DNA of 64,000 nt from Bradyrhizobium ottawaense (GTDB taxonomy: Bacteria > Pseudomonadota > Alphaproteobacteria > Rhizobiales > Xanthobacteraceae). The DNA lies in NCBI RefSeq assembly GCF_900099825.1, contig NZ_LT629693.1, positions 2,542,001 through 2,606,000 of the forward strand, written 5' to 3'. Shown one piece after another: positions 1-9,576 of the stretch (position 1 is its first letter; each line of letters opens with the position of its first letter). The translations under genes were made by a program, and so were the position numbers. Under the pieces are notes generated by a model. It worked only from the letters and a program-made list of their open reading frames with translations, ran no database searches and was not told the DNA's origin.

Positions 1-36
1 CCTTCGCAAACCCCGGAAGGAAGGGCCTATTCCACC

Positions 37-116
37 GTCATTCCGGGATGGTCCGAAGGACCAGACCCGGAAGTTCGAGATTCCGGGTTCGATGCTGCGC
101 ATCGCCCCGGAATGAC
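37..116. repeat. Palindromic intergenic repeat, family 1, copy a
   Basis: Begins GTCATTCCGGG and ends CCCCGGAATGAC, so the outer arms are inverted. The interior holds nested short inverted repeats (GGTCCGAAGGACC; ATGCTGCGCAT). The same outer arms occur at four other places in this window (5922, 14170, 35977, 40933). It lies 3' of the minus-strand gene that ends at 125. Confidence 0.85.
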
Positions 117-124
117 GCTTCGCG

Positions 125-751
125 TCACATCGGCGGCGTCAGGCCGTCGCGGCCGACGCTGACGCGGTTGGTCTCGAACGAACCGTCCGGCAGCTTCTTC
201 ATGAAGGCGATTACCTTGGCGCCGGGCTTGAGGTCCGACTTGTCGGCGGGAACATAGGTGACAACCGGCGTCTCCGGGGAAACCAGCACTTTCTTCTCGC
301 CGTCCTTGTACTTGATGTTCAGGGTGTGGCCGTCGTTGCCGACCACGGACTGTTCCACGGTCGCATTGGTCATGCTGCTGTTGGGTTTGAGATCGTAGGG
401 CCGCGAGCCCTCGCCGGTACCGCGCATGTTTTCCGGAAACACATGGACCTCGACCGCATTATTAGCTCCATCCGGCCCCGGAACCGTGGTGGTGCCGATG
501 AAGGAGCCGACCTTGATGTCCGTGAGCGCGATCCTGGTGATGCCGACGACCTTGATGTCGCCGGTCATGTGCAGCTTGACGTCCTCGCCGGCGCGCGACT
601 TGACCGCCAGCAGGTCGCCATCGACGGCCTCGATGGTGCCGCGAACCCGCGACGGCGACGGCGGCTGCTGGGCGACGGCATAGATCGTGGAAGCCGCGAC
701 CATCGCGACGGCGAAAAGCGGGCGAACGAGTTGATAGCTACGGGCGGACAT
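125..751 (-). CDS. Secreted DUF5666-like hypothetical protein
   Basis: 208 residues. The N-terminus is a typical Sec signal (basic MSARSYQLVR, hydrophobic stretch, then AVAQQ around residues 25-29), so it is probably periplasmic. The mature part has two beta-rich segments of the kind in DUF5666 proteins: RVRGTIEAVDGD with LLAVKSRAGEDVKLH near residues 36-62, and KYKDGEKKVLV with TPVVTYVPAD near 148-170. ATG at 751 is preceded by a GGAG box about 11 nt upstream. It is a single gene followed by a palindromic repeat. The family name is by resemblance only and the function is unknown. Confidence 0.8.
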   Translation of the reverse strand: MSARSYQLVRPLFAVAMVAASTIYAVAQQPPSPSRVRGTIEAVDGDLLAVKSRAGEDVKLHMTGDIKVVGITRIALTDIKVGSFIGTTTVPGPDGANNAVEVHVFPENMRGTGEGSRPYDLKPNSSMTNATVEQSVVGNDGHTLNIKYKDGEKKVLVSPETPVVTYVPADKSDLKPGAKVIAFMKKLPDGSFETNRVSVGRDGLTPPM

Positions 752-857
752 GCGGGGAATCTCCGGGGGGAGCGCGGCACTGGTAGTGCCGTGCTGACCT
801 AACCATTGACCCCGGCTTTTCGAAAATATTCCGGCTCAAATACCCGCGATCAGCCGA

Positions 858-1700
858 TCATGTCTTCGTGAGATCGGCCTCGACCAGCGCGCGTAGTTCC
901 GGTGTCACCTCGGGGCGCCGGCCGAACCACAATTCGAAGCCGCGCACCGCCTGGTGCAGCAGCATGCCGAGCCCGTCGGCGGTCTTCAGTCCGCGGCCTT
1001 GGGCGGCGGCAAGCAGCGGCGTTTGCAGCGGTACGTAGACGAGGTCGGCGACCACGGCATTTTGCGGCAGCAGGCCGGCATCGAGTTCGAGCGCGGGCTG
1101 GCCATGCATCCCGAGCGAGGTCGTATTCACCAGCAGGCCTGCGCGCGGCAAGAGATCGCCGATCGAATCCCATGCGACAGGCGCGACGCTCGCGCCGAAC
1201 TGATCGGCCAAAGCGCGGGCGCGCGACAGGGTCCGGTTGGCGAGATGCACGCGCTTGATGCCGCGCTCGATCAATCCGAACAACACCGCGCGCGACGCGC
1301 CGCCGGCGCCCAGCACCAATGCCTCCTCGGCCCCGTCCCATCCGGGCGCGCAGGCGTCGAGATTGTTGATGAAGCCTTCGACGTCGGTATTGGTCGAGCG
1401 CAGCTCGCCGTCGCCAAACCACAGCGTATTGGCGGCCCCGACCGCGCGGGCGCGATCGTCCGGCTTCGACAGCGCCAAGGCACGCTCCTTGTGTGGAATG
1501 GTGACGTTGGCGCCGACGAAGCCACGAACGGAAAGCCGCAGGACAAAATCCCCGAACTCGCCGGGCGGTACTGCCTCGATGACATAACCGCCCTCGATGC
1601 CGAGCGTGCGCAACCAGTAATGATGGATCAGCGGCGAGCGCGAATGCGCCGCCGGCCATCCGATCAGGCACGCGGCGGGGGATTTGGTTCCACTTGTCAT
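858..1700 (-). CDS. aroE: Shikimate dehydrogenase (AroE family)
   Basis: 280 residues, normal length for AroE, which reduces 3-dehydroshikimate to shikimate with NADPH in the aromatic amino acid pathway. Family motifs are in order: SRSP (20-23, shikimate-binding serines), NVTIPHK (65-71, catalytic Lys71), NTDVEGF (104-110, catalytic Asp106) and the Rossmann loop GAGGASRA (131-138). ATG at 1700 is preferred; a longer frame would use TTG at 1718. The usual rhizobial neighbours (maf, coaE, dnaQ) are absent: it sits between a DUF5666-like gene and a yoaK-like gene. It could therefore be a second copy or a quinate/shikimate dehydrogenase paralogue. Confidence 0.9.
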   Translation of the reverse strand: MTSGTKSPAACLIGWPAAHSRSPLIHHYWLRTLGIEGGYVIEAVPPGEFGDFVLRLSVRGFVGANVTIPHKERALALSKPDDRARAVGAANTLWFGDGELRSTNTDVEGFINNLDACAPGWDGAEEALVLGAGGASRAVLFGLIERGIKRVHLANRTLSRARALADQFGASVAPVAWDSIGDLLPRAGLLVNTTSLGMHGQPALELDAGLLPQNAVVADLVYVPLQTPLLAAAQGRGLKTADGLGMLLHQAVRGFELWFGRRPEVTPELRALVEADLTKT

Positions 1701-1731
1701 GGCCGTCAAATCGGGCAAGCGGAGCTCAGAG

Positions 1732-2370
1732 TCAATGCTTCCGCGCGGTTACAGCAACGATGCCGCTCAGGGCCAGCGCCGCGGCGGAGGCAAACCAGAT
1801 CGCGGCGAGGTTGATCCAGGCATAGGCCAGCGCGCCGAGCACCGAGCCCGCGACCAGCGCCGCCCACAGCAGCAGATTAGGCGCCCAGGCCCAGCGCGAC
1901 CCGCCGGTTAGCGCCTTCGCCATCAGCTGACCGACCTTGACCAGCGCGCCGGTGACATAGGTCAGGCCGAGACCGGCGCCGCCATGGATCTGGAACACGG
2001 CGTTCTCCAGTCCCATTGCCAGCACGATCGCTGCGACCGCGAGGCTCGGCTGGCCGAATGTATAAGCGAGCGCGGCGGCGGCCAGCAGCAAGGCCTCCGC
2101 CAGCAGCACCAAGGGCTGGCGATGTGTCCCGTGCCCGAGCACGATCAGGCTGCCGGCAGCAGCCCCGGCCACGAACAGCGCGATCAGTCCAAGCGCCTCC
2201 GCCGCGGTCTGCCAATGCGCATCGGCAATGGCGACGCCCATCCGGGTCGAATTGCCGCTCATGAAGGAAACGAACAGGCCGCCGAGCTGCAGGAAGCCGA
2301 TGCCGTCGACATATCCGGCCAGCGCGCTCAGCGCGCAGGCCAGGACAATGTTGCGGCGTGAATCAAGCAA
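1732..2370 (-). CDS. YoaK family (DUF1275) membrane protein
   Basis: About 212 residues with roughly six hydrophobic segments and the DUF1275 opening motifs NIVLACALSALAGYVDGIGF and FVSFMSGNST. The function of the family is not established. The frame is open to an ATG at 2460, but that start would lie inside the brnT promoter. A plausible minus-strand promoter (TTGACG at 2426-2421, 17 nt spacer, TACGAA at 2403-2398) points to a start downstream of about 2391, and TTG at 2370 is the first candidate there. The start is uncertain; the stop at 1732 is firm. Confidence 0.75.
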   Translation of the reverse strand: MLDSRRNIVLACALSALAGYVDGIGFLQLGGLFVSFMSGNSTRMGVAIADAHWQTAAEALGLIALFVAGAAAGSLIVLGHGTHRQPLVLLAEALLLAAAALAYTFGQPSLAVAAIVLAMGLENAVFQIHGGAGLGLTYVTGALVKVGQLMAKALTGGSRWAWAPNLLLWAALVAGSVLGALAYAWINLAAIWFASAAALALSGIVAVTARKH

Positions 2371-2432
2371 ACAGACATCCCATTCGTTGACGCCCCCTTC
2401 GTACGCCTCGTGACAACAGCCGTCAAAAGCCG

Positions 2433-2461
2433 TTGACATCCCTAATAACTGGGGGTACATT
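2433..2461 (+). promoter_or_regulatory. Sigma70-type promoter of brnTA
   Basis: TTGACA (2433-2438), a 17-nt spacer, then TACATT (2456-2461). Transcription would be expected to begin about 7 nt later, at 2467-2468, which coincides with the GTG at 2468. The toxin mRNA may therefore be leaderless. BrnA family antitoxins are known to repress their own promoters, so this is the natural place for such an operator. Confidence 0.6.
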
Positions 2462-2467
2462 TAATTG

Positions 2468-2746
2468 GTGAAAATCACGTTTGATCCGGCAAAACGTCAA
2501 GCCGCCCTCAGCGAGCGTGGTTTGAATTTTACGGATGCATCTACCGTCTTCGCCGGACCGACGATCACGGTGCAAGACACGCGCCGGGACTACGGTGAGG
2601 CGCGTTTCCAGACCGTGGGGTTTCTTGCCGATCGAATGGTGATGGTCGTCTGGACACCGCGCAATGACGCCCGGCATGTCATCTCGATGAGAAAATGCAT
2701 TGACCGTGAGAAAGCGATCTATCAAGAGCGATTTAGCCAGGGTTGA
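2468..2746 (+). CDS. brnT: BrnT family toxin of type II toxin-antitoxin system
   Basis: About 92 residues. It matches BrnT, a RelE-fold ribonuclease that blocks translation: ITFDPAKRQAALSERGLNF (near 3-21), the TVFAGP segment, the central EARFQTVGF strand, and the C-terminal region with VVWTPRN and ISMRKCIDREKAIYQ. The start is GTG at 2468 or TTG at 2465. No Shine-Dalgarno sequence is possible if transcription starts where the promoter predicts. It overlaps brnA by about 40 nt, the usual toxin-first arrangement of brnTA. Confidence 0.88.
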   Translation: MKITFDPAKRQAALSERGLNFTDASTVFAGPTITVQDTRRDYGEARFQTVGFLADRMVMVVWTPRNDARHVISMRKCIDREKAIYQERFSQG

Positions 2747-2996
2747 TGCCCATCGCATCACCAAGGCCGAATATGACGAAGCTCCGGAACTGACAAAGGA
2801 GATGCTGGATCGCGCGGAAATTCGTCACGGCGATAAGGTCATCAAGCGCGGCCGGCCTCCGCTCGAAAATCCAAAGGAAGCCGTGAAGCTGCGTCTCGAT
2901 CACGACGTTCTTGCCGCCTATCGCAAGACCGGCAGAGGATGGCAGACGCGCATCAATGCCGACCTCCGAAAGGCGGCTCGAAAGCTGGCGAGCTAA
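2706..2996 (+). CDS. brnA: BrnA family antitoxin
   Basis: About 96 residues. The C-terminal half has the BrnA ribbon-helix-helix signature: RGRPPLENPKEAVKLRLDHD then VLAAYRKTGRGWQTRINADL. The N-terminal half is charged and would wrap the toxin. GTG at 2706 is chosen; TTG at 2700 is the alternative and would add two residues. It begins inside the 3' end of brnT, so the pair is translationally coupled. It neutralises BrnT and, by family precedent, represses the operon. Confidence 0.88.
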   Translation: MRKRSIKSDLARVDAHRITKAEYDEAPELTKEMLDRAEIRHGDKVIKRGRPPLENPKEAVKLRLDHDVLAAYRKTGRGWQTRINADLRKAARKLAS

Positions 2997-3046
2997 CGAA
3001 AGTCTGCTTCAACAGGGTTGAACCAGACTCTTCCGTTTCCGTTCGG

Positions 3047-3114
3047 AGCATGAACTTTCGGAAAACCGGACTCAACGTTTCGTTAGCGCTGCGCTTCGGA
3101 TCCTGTTCATGCTC
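3047..3114. repeat. Inverted repeat at the 3' end of the EF-G-like gene
   Basis: GAGCATGAAC (3047-3056) and GTTCATGCTC (3105-3114) are perfect 10-bp inverted arms. The inner part contains TTTCGGAAAACCGG. The right arm touches the stop codon of the EF-G-like gene. It may act as a transcript-end structure for that gene and the convergent brnTA operon. Confidence 0.5.
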
Positions 3115-5162
3115 TACGCCGCCACCCGGTGCGCGGCGATGATCTGGTCGGCGGCGCGGCCGGTAACTTCGGCCATGCGGTCGAACTGCCGCGTAAAACT
3201 GCCGGCACCGGCGGTGGCCGACCGCAATTCCACGATCAGGTCGCCGATCTCGGCTTCCGGCATAGTGGCGCGGACGCAATCCCATCCCGGCCAGTTCTCG
3301 CGGGTGTCGAAACCGAGAATCTGGCCGCGCCGCGCCGACAGGATGGCGTTGATCTTCGCCGTGGCATCGGTCGGGCAGACGATCTCCACCATATGGATCG
3401 GCTCCAGCAGCACCGGCTGGCACTGCGGCAACGCCTCGTTCATGCCAAGCCGCGCCGCGGTGCGGAAGGCGAGATCGGAGGAGTCGACGCTGTGATAGGA
3501 GCCGTCCGTCAGCGTGACATGAAGGTCGATGACGGGGAAGCCGAGCGGGCCGCGCACTAACCCGTCGACCACGCCCTCCTCCACTGCACCGATATAGTTG
3601 CGCGGCACCGCGCCGCCGACGACCTTTTCGTGGAATTCGAAGCCCGATCCGCGCGGCATCGGCTTGACCTCGAGCACCACGTCGCCGAACTGGCCGTGAC
3701 CGCCGGACTGCTTCTTGTGGCGGCCGCGCTGGGTGATCGGCTTTCGGATCGTCTCCTGATAGCCGATCGCGGGCGCCTGCGATTTGACGTTGACGCCGAA
3801 GCGGTCGCGCAACCGCTCCAGCGCGACGCGCAAATGCATCTCGCCCTGCCCCCACAGCACGATGTCGTGGGTCTGCGGGTTCTGCACCATGGTCAGCGAC
3901 GGGTCCTCCTCGTTCAACCGCGCCAGCGCCTGGCCGAGCTTGACGTCGTCCTTGCGGTCGGTCGCCGCCAGCGACATCGCCAGCACCGGAGGCGTCGGCT
4001 CGACATGCGCGAGCGCCGACGGTGCGGTCTTGCCGCTCGACAGCGTATCGCCGGTCTTGATGGCGTCGAGCTTGCCGAGCGCGATGGTGTCGCCCGCTTC
4101 CGCCGCGGCGCGCTTGCTGTCATAGGCGCCGTTGACCGCGAGGATGCCGGAGACCCGGCCGGCTTCGCCGGCAGAGGATTGCAGCGTTGCGCCATCATCG
4201 AGGTGACCGGCGAGCAGCCGCGTCAGCGACAGCTTGCCGCCGTGCTGCAGATGCACGGTCTTGAGCACATAGGCCAGTGCGTCCTTCGGCGACGCGGCGC
4301 CGAGCCGCTTGGCGGTCGCGGTGACATCGGGCGCCTCATGCCGCAGCGCCTTCATCAGCCGCAGCACGCCGTTCTCGCGCGTGGCAGATCCGAGCAGCAC
4401 CGGGCAGATCAGGCCTTCGCGCAATTCGCGCGCGAGATCGTCGAACACGGCGTCGCGCGGGGGCTGGATGTCTTCCAGCAGCTGCTCCATCAGCGCGTCG
4501 TCGTGATCGGCGAGCTTTTCCAGCATCGAGAACCGCGCTTCCTTTTCGCGGTCAAGATTGCCGCCTTCGAGATTCATGACCTCGGAAGGCTTGTGCTCGC
4601 GGTAGACGAAAGCGCGTTCCAGCGCCAGATCGACGAAACCTTCGATCAGTTCGCCGTTCCAGATCGGAATCTGCCGCAGCACCAGCGGCACGCGCGACGC
4701 CGGCTGCAGGGTCGCGAGCGTTTCACGGATGCGCTTGTTGGCGCGATCGATCTTGTTCAGGAACAGAAAGCGCGGAATGCCGAGATCTTCGAGCTCGCGC
4801 AGGATGATCTGCAGTTGCGGCAGCTTCTTCTCGTCGGCTTCGCAGACCACGACCGCGGCATCGACGGCCGGAAGTGCGGCGCGCATGTCCTGCGCGAACT
4901 CGATCGAGCCGGGACAATCGATAAAAGTGTAGGTGTCGCCCATGAAGCTGGTCGTGGCGGCGCTGAGGCCCACGCCCATCTTGTGGTGGCGCGCTTCGGG
5001 ACTGGAATCGCCGACTGAAGTTCCGGCATCGACGCTGCCGGCTCGGGGGATGGCGCCCGTGCGCGCCAGGATGGCTTCAAGAAGTGTGGTTTTACCGCTC
5101 TGGAAAGGGCCCACCAGCGCAATGCACCGTGGACCGCGGGGACTTCTGACGTCCTGTCCCAT
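3114..5162 (-). CDS. Elongation factor G-like GTPase (EF-G2 type)
   Basis: 682 residues, similar in length to EF-G, with a GTPase domain followed by EF-G domains II-V. Walker A is GPFQSGKTT (18-26), unlike the GHVDAGKTT of canonical EF-G. The DxPG motif reads FIDCPGS and the guanine-specificity motif is NKID. The later HKKQSGGHGQFGDV segment matches EF-G domain IV. The altered P-loop and the absence of rpsL/rpsG/tuf neighbours indicate the EF-G-like paralogue rather than the main translocase FusA. Its role is not established. The start is supported by a strong GGAGG box just upstream of ATG 5162. Confidence 0.87.
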   Translation of the reverse strand: MGQDVRSPRGPRCIALVGPFQSGKTTLLEAILARTGAIPRAGSVDAGTSVGDSSPEARHHKMGVGLSAATTSFMGDTYTFIDCPGSIEFAQDMRAALPAVDAAVVVCEADEKKLPQLQIILRELEDLGIPRFLFLNKIDRANKRIRETLATLQPASRVPLVLRQIPIWNGELIEGFVDLALERAFVYREHKPSEVMNLEGGNLDREKEARFSMLEKLADHDDALMEQLLEDIQPPRDAVFDDLARELREGLICPVLLGSATRENGVLRLMKALRHEAPDVTATAKRLGAASPKDALAYVLKTVHLQHGGKLSLTRLLAGHLDDGATLQSSAGEAGRVSGILAVNGAYDSKRAAAEAGDTIALGKLDAIKTGDTLSSGKTAPSALAHVEPTPPVLAMSLAATDRKDDVKLGQALARLNEEDPSLTMVQNPQTHDIVLWGQGEMHLRVALERLRDRFGVNVKSQAPAIGYQETIRKPITQRGRHKKQSGGHGQFGDVVLEVKPMPRGSGFEFHEKVVGGAVPRNYIGAVEEGVVDGLVRGPLGFPVIDLHVTLTDGSYHSVDSSDLAFRTAARLGMNEALPQCQPVLLEPIHMVEIVCPTDATAKINAILSARRGQILGFDTRENWPGWDCVRATMPEAEIGDLIVELRSATAGAGSFTRQFDRMAEVTGRAADQIIAAHRVAA

Positions 5163-5287
5163 TGCCGCCTCCTCATTTGGAGCTCGGCCCGTGATTGGGT
5201 CGGCAAATCAGATGCTCCGCCCGGGCGTGCGTTTTGGCAAGCGGGAAATGTCGCTGCGCTGCATCGTGATGCGCGCCGGCTTTACCT

Positions 5288-5309
5288 CTCGCCCCCAAGC
5301 GGGGGCGAG
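5288..5309. repeat. Short perfect hairpin (CTCGCCCCC / GGGGGCGAG)
   Basis: Nine-bp perfect arms (5288-5296 and 5301-5309) with a 4-nt loop, between the stop of the first DUF992 gene and the EF-G-like gene. It resembles the core of the family 3 repeats near 59715 and 61170. No U-tract follows on either strand. Confidence 0.55.
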
Positions 5310-5324
5310 ATGACAAAACAAGGC

Positions 5325-5807
5325 TTACCTACCCGGCCGCAGTTCCAGGCTTTCCAGTCCGGCGGCGACGCTGACGCCGACCTGGCCCTGCACGCTCAGC
5401 GGCTGCAACGCGATCGAATTGTTGGATCCGCCGACCAGCACATTGCCGCCGACGCCGACGCCGAGCGTCGCGCTGCCCTGGGCGCCGGCGTAAGAGCCGG
5501 AGAGGTCGCCCGGCCCGAGCCGCGCCACCGGTGCGAACACGCCCCAGGCCAGCGCCGATTCCTGGGTGATGCCGAGATCGAGCCCGACCTTGCGGATGGT
5601 GGCGATGTAGCGATCGTCGGGAACGCCATCGACGCGCAGCACGCAGCCGAGGTTGGTCACGGAACCGACAACGAAGCCGACGCTGGCGCCGCCGCGGCAC
5701 TCAAGAACGCCAACCTGCACGCGTGCCGGAGCTTGCGCGTTGGCGCCGGCGATGGATGCGGTCAGCATGGCAAGTGCGGCACCGGCAAGAATGAGGAAGC
5801 GACGCAT
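5325..5807 (-). CDS. Secreted DUF992 protein, paralogue 1
   Basis: 160 residues. A Sec signal peptide (MRRFLILAGAALAMLTASIA) is followed by a DUF992 domain with GVLECRGGASVGFVVGSV, then LGCVLRVDG, GLDLGIT and a Gly/Ser-rich tail with DLSGSYAGAQGSATLG. The two cysteines are placed as in its neighbour. The function of DUF992 is unknown; these are small exported proteins common in Rhizobiales. ATG 5807 is chosen because it begins the signal peptide; the frame is open further upstream. It shares about half its residues with the next gene on the same strand, indicating tandem duplication. Confidence 0.85.
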   Translation of the reverse strand: MRRFLILAGAALAMLTASIAGANAQAPARVQVGVLECRGGASVGFVVGSVTNLGCVLRVDGVPDDRYIATIRKVGLDLGITQESALAWGVFAPVARLGPGDLSGSYAGAQGSATLGVGVGGNVLVGGSNNSIALQPLSVQGQVGVSVAAGLESLELRPGR

Positions 5808-5921
5808 GAAGAAGTCTCCGGCTGAAAAATTGTGATGCGAGCAGAAAACAGAAAAGCGCGCCGTGCCCACGGCGCCTGGCGATCTATGCCACAACATGGC
5901 GGGCGGTGCCAGATTTGGAGC

Positions 5922-6022
5922 GTCATTCCGGGGCGATGCGTCAGCATCGAACCTCAGGGGTGCAATTGCACCCCGGGGACTCTCGAGACTCCGGGTTCGC
6001 GCTTTGCGCGCCCCGGAATGAC
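5922..6022. repeat. Palindromic intergenic repeat, family 1, copy b
   Basis: Outer arms GTCATTCCGGGG and CCCCGGAATGAC. The inner part includes ACCTCAGGGGTGCAATTGCA, an insert also seen in shorter form in copy d (35977). It lies between the two DUF992 genes. Confidence 0.85.
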
Positions 6023-6025
6023 AAC

Positions 6026-6056
6026 CACAAAAAAAGGCCCGCTTGCGCGGGCCTTT
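6026..6056 (-). terminator. Rho-independent terminator of DUF992 paralogue 2
   Basis: Read on the minus strand, AAAGGCCCGC and GCGGGCCTTT form a 10-bp stem with a 4-nt loop (GCAA), followed at once by a run of T residues. It begins 20 nt after the stop codon at 6076. Stem, loop and U-tract are all canonical. Confidence 0.85.
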
Positions 6057-6075
6057 CCCTAAATCGTAATCAATC

Positions 6076-6588
6076 TCAGCCGCGCCGATGGCGGTGATAG
6101 TGCCGGCGCGGAGCGTGGCCGCGGAACGGCTGCAGCTCGATATCGGCGATCCCGGCCGCGACGTTCAGGCCGGTCTGGCCCTGCAGGCTGATCGGCTGTA
6201 GCGCATAAGAGTTCGCAGGGCCCCCGACCAGGAAATTGCCGCCGCCGCCGATGCCGACCGACGCGTTGGCGCCGACGCCGCCGTAACTGCCGGCGAGATC
6301 GCCGCGGCTGATCCGGCTGTTCGGCGCATTCACCGCCCAGGCCAGTTGCGTCTGCGCGGTGATGCCGAGATCGAGGCCATAGCGGCGCACGGTCGCGATA
6401 TAGGGCTCGGGACGCCGCCCCTCGCTCTGGAACACGCATTCGAGGCTGGTCACCGAGCCGACCACGAAGCCGACGTTCTGGCCGCCCTGGCATTGCAGGA
6501 TGCCGGCGCGAACCGGCGGCAGCGCGTTGGCGGCAGCGAGCGGCGCGACCATCGCCGCTGCGGCAAGGGTCAGTGTCAGGAATCTCAT
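6076..6588 (-). CDS. Secreted DUF992 protein, paralogue 2
   Basis: 170 residues. It has a Sec signal (MRFLTLTLAAAAMVAPLAAANA) and then the DUF992 pattern GILQCQGGQNVGFVVGSV, LECVFQSEG, GLDLGIT, SRGDLAGSYGG. Unlike paralogue 1 it ends in a basic, histidine-rich tail (RGHAPRRHYHRHRRG) that might bind metal or surface polymer. ATG 6588 opens the signal peptide. It has its own terminator at 6026-6056, so the paralogues need not be cotranscribed. Function unknown. Confidence 0.85.
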   Translation of the reverse strand: MRFLTLTLAAAAMVAPLAAANALPPVRAGILQCQGGQNVGFVVGSVTSLECVFQSEGRRPEPYIATVRRYGLDLGITAQTQLAWAVNAPNSRISRGDLAGSYGGVGANASVGIGGGGNFLVGGPANSYALQPISLQGQTGLNVAAGIADIELQPFRGHAPRRHYHRHRRG

Positions 6589-6754
6589 GTCTCTAAATCT
6601 CCGCAGGAGGAAAGTGGATTTGCGGAGCGGACAGGAAGGAAGCGCCGTGTTCAAAACAAGGCGCTTCCCAAAGAAGACTTCAAAACATCAAACGTGCGGC
6701 GCGTGATGTGATTTGACACGTCATTATTTGACGCGTTTTCCGACGCGAAACGCT

Positions 6755-8089
<1,335 letters not shown>

Positions 8090-8162
8090 TTAGAGAACGT
8101 TAAAGCAGGCTCGGTACGGTCGGAGCAATATCAGCGCAATATTCGGCAAATTCCGCGACGAA

Positions 8163-9407
8163 ATGACAAATTTCCGGCAAGGGCTGCGATCGGGCGAGTG
8201 GCTGACGGCGGCACGGATCCGCGGCTATTGCCTGATCATGATCGGGCTCGGCTGCCTTGCCATCGCAGGTTGGATCGCGCTGTCGCATAGCCTCGTCGAC
8301 CCAAACGGCAAGCCGATCGGGACCGATTTCTCGAGCTTCTACGCCGCCGGATCGCTGGCGCTGCAAGGCAATGCGGCCGAGGCCTACGACATGGCCGCGC
8401 ACCACACGCGCCAGCAATTGTTGTTCGGGCCTGATACGCCCTATTACGGCTGGCTGTACCCGCCGAATTTCTTCTTGCTCGCGGCACCCCTGGCCCGAGT
8501 GCCCTACCCGCTGGCGCTGGCCGTCTGGCAGGTCTGCACGTTCGCGCTCTATCTCGGTGTAATCGGTGCAATCCTGCGCGACGCACGGCGTGACAGCAGC
8601 CCCCTCGCAAGCCTTTGGCTGCTCGCGGCCGCGGCTTTTCCCGCGGTCTTCATCAATCTCGGCCACGGGCAGAATGGTTTCCTCAGTGCCGCATTGCTGG
8701 GAGGCGCGCTCGTCATGTTGCCGCGGCGGCCTGGGCTCGCAGGCGTGCTGTTCGGCCTCCTCGCCTACAAGCCGCAATTCGCGCTGGTCGTGCCGTTCGC
8801 GCTGCTCGCGAGCGGACAGTGGCGAACGATCGTCACGGCAGCCGTCACCGTGATTGCGGTCGCGGGCGCGTCGCTGTTCCTGTTCGGCGCCGACGCCTGG
8901 ACCGCGTTCTTCGCCTCCACCGAGACCTCGCGCAAATTGCTGCTGGAAGAAGGCGGTGTCGGCTTCGAGAAGCTGCAGAGCGCGTTCGCGGCGATCCGCG
9001 TGTGGGGTGGCAGCGTGACCCTTGCCTATCTGGTTCAGGCCGTCGTCGGCGCTATTGCCGTGTGCTGCACCGCCTGGGTCTGGCGCTCGCAGTGCGACGC
9101 CAACGTCAAGGCGGCGCTGTTGATCGCCGCGACCGCGGTCGCCTCGCCCCACATCCTCGACTACGACCTGATGCTGCTCGCGCCTGCGATGGCTTTCCTC
9201 GTTGCGACGAGAGCCGGCGCGCCGTTTCGCGATTACGAAATCAGCTTGCTCGCGGCGGTCTGGATCGCGCCACTCGTCGCGCGCGCGTTCGCCGGCGCGA
9301 CTGGCGTCCCGCTCGGCTTCCTCGCCGGCGCGACGCTGTTCACGCTGATCGCGGGCGGCGCGATCGGCAAACCTGCCGCTGGATCGCTGCGAGTCGCGCA
9401 AGCGTGA
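8163..9407 (+). CDS. GT87-like polyprenyl-phosphate-dependent glycosyltransferase
   Basis: 414 residues with about ten hydrophobic segments. The first periplasmic loop contains GTDFSSFYAAG, an acidic motif at the place of the catalytic Asp in GT-C fold enzymes of family GT87 (DUF2029). Also visible are GWLYPPNFFLL and GHGQNGFLSAALLGGAL, both typical of the family. Such enzymes transfer mannose or arabinose from a lipid-linked donor on the outer face of the membrane. The acceptor cannot be told from context. No linked glycan genes are present. Confidence 0.8.
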   Translation: MTNFRQGLRSGEWLTAARIRGYCLIMIGLGCLAIAGWIALSHSLVDPNGKPIGTDFSSFYAAGSLALQGNAAEAYDMAAHHTRQQLLFGPDTPYYGWLYPPNFFLLAAPLARVPYPLALAVWQVCTFALYLGVIGAILRDARRDSSPLASLWLLAAAAFPAVFINLGHGQNGFLSAALLGGALVMLPRRPGLAGVLFGLLAYKPQFALVVPFALLASGQWRTIVTAAVTVIAVAGASLFLFGADAWTAFFASTETSRKLLLEEGGVGFEKLQSAFAAIRVWGGSVTLAYLVQAVVGAIAVCCTAWVWRSQCDANVKAALLIAATAVASPHILDYDLMLLAPAMAFLVATRAGAPFRDYEISLLAAVWIAPLVARAFAGATGVPLGFLAGATLFTLIAGGAIGKPAAGSLRVAQA

Positions 9408-9576
9408 TCCGAGTTGTTCTTGTGTGTGGATAGAATCGTTCTGCGCGCGTGCAGTGCGGTAGACGTTTCGACTTTTTCCACGGCCCAGGGCTTGCGACGC
9501 ACCCCCATCGGCATCATTATTTAGGCCCCGCAGTCTTCTTGCGATCTGTCTCCTTGGCCGAGTGAACCCCGACACG

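Noticed and set aside
2423..2764. 113-residue minus-strand frame over brnT
   Set aside because: Shadow of the toxin gene, with no resemblance to any family; the plus-strand BrnT/BrnA match is clear.
3630..5018. 462-residue open frame opposite the EF-G-like gene
   Set aside because: Antisense shadow with skewed Arg/Gln/Leu composition and no signal, motif or ribosome site.
5288..5309. Terminator for the first DUF992 gene
   Set aside because: The stem is perfect but no U-tract follows on the minus strand, and the sequence matches the repeat families better.
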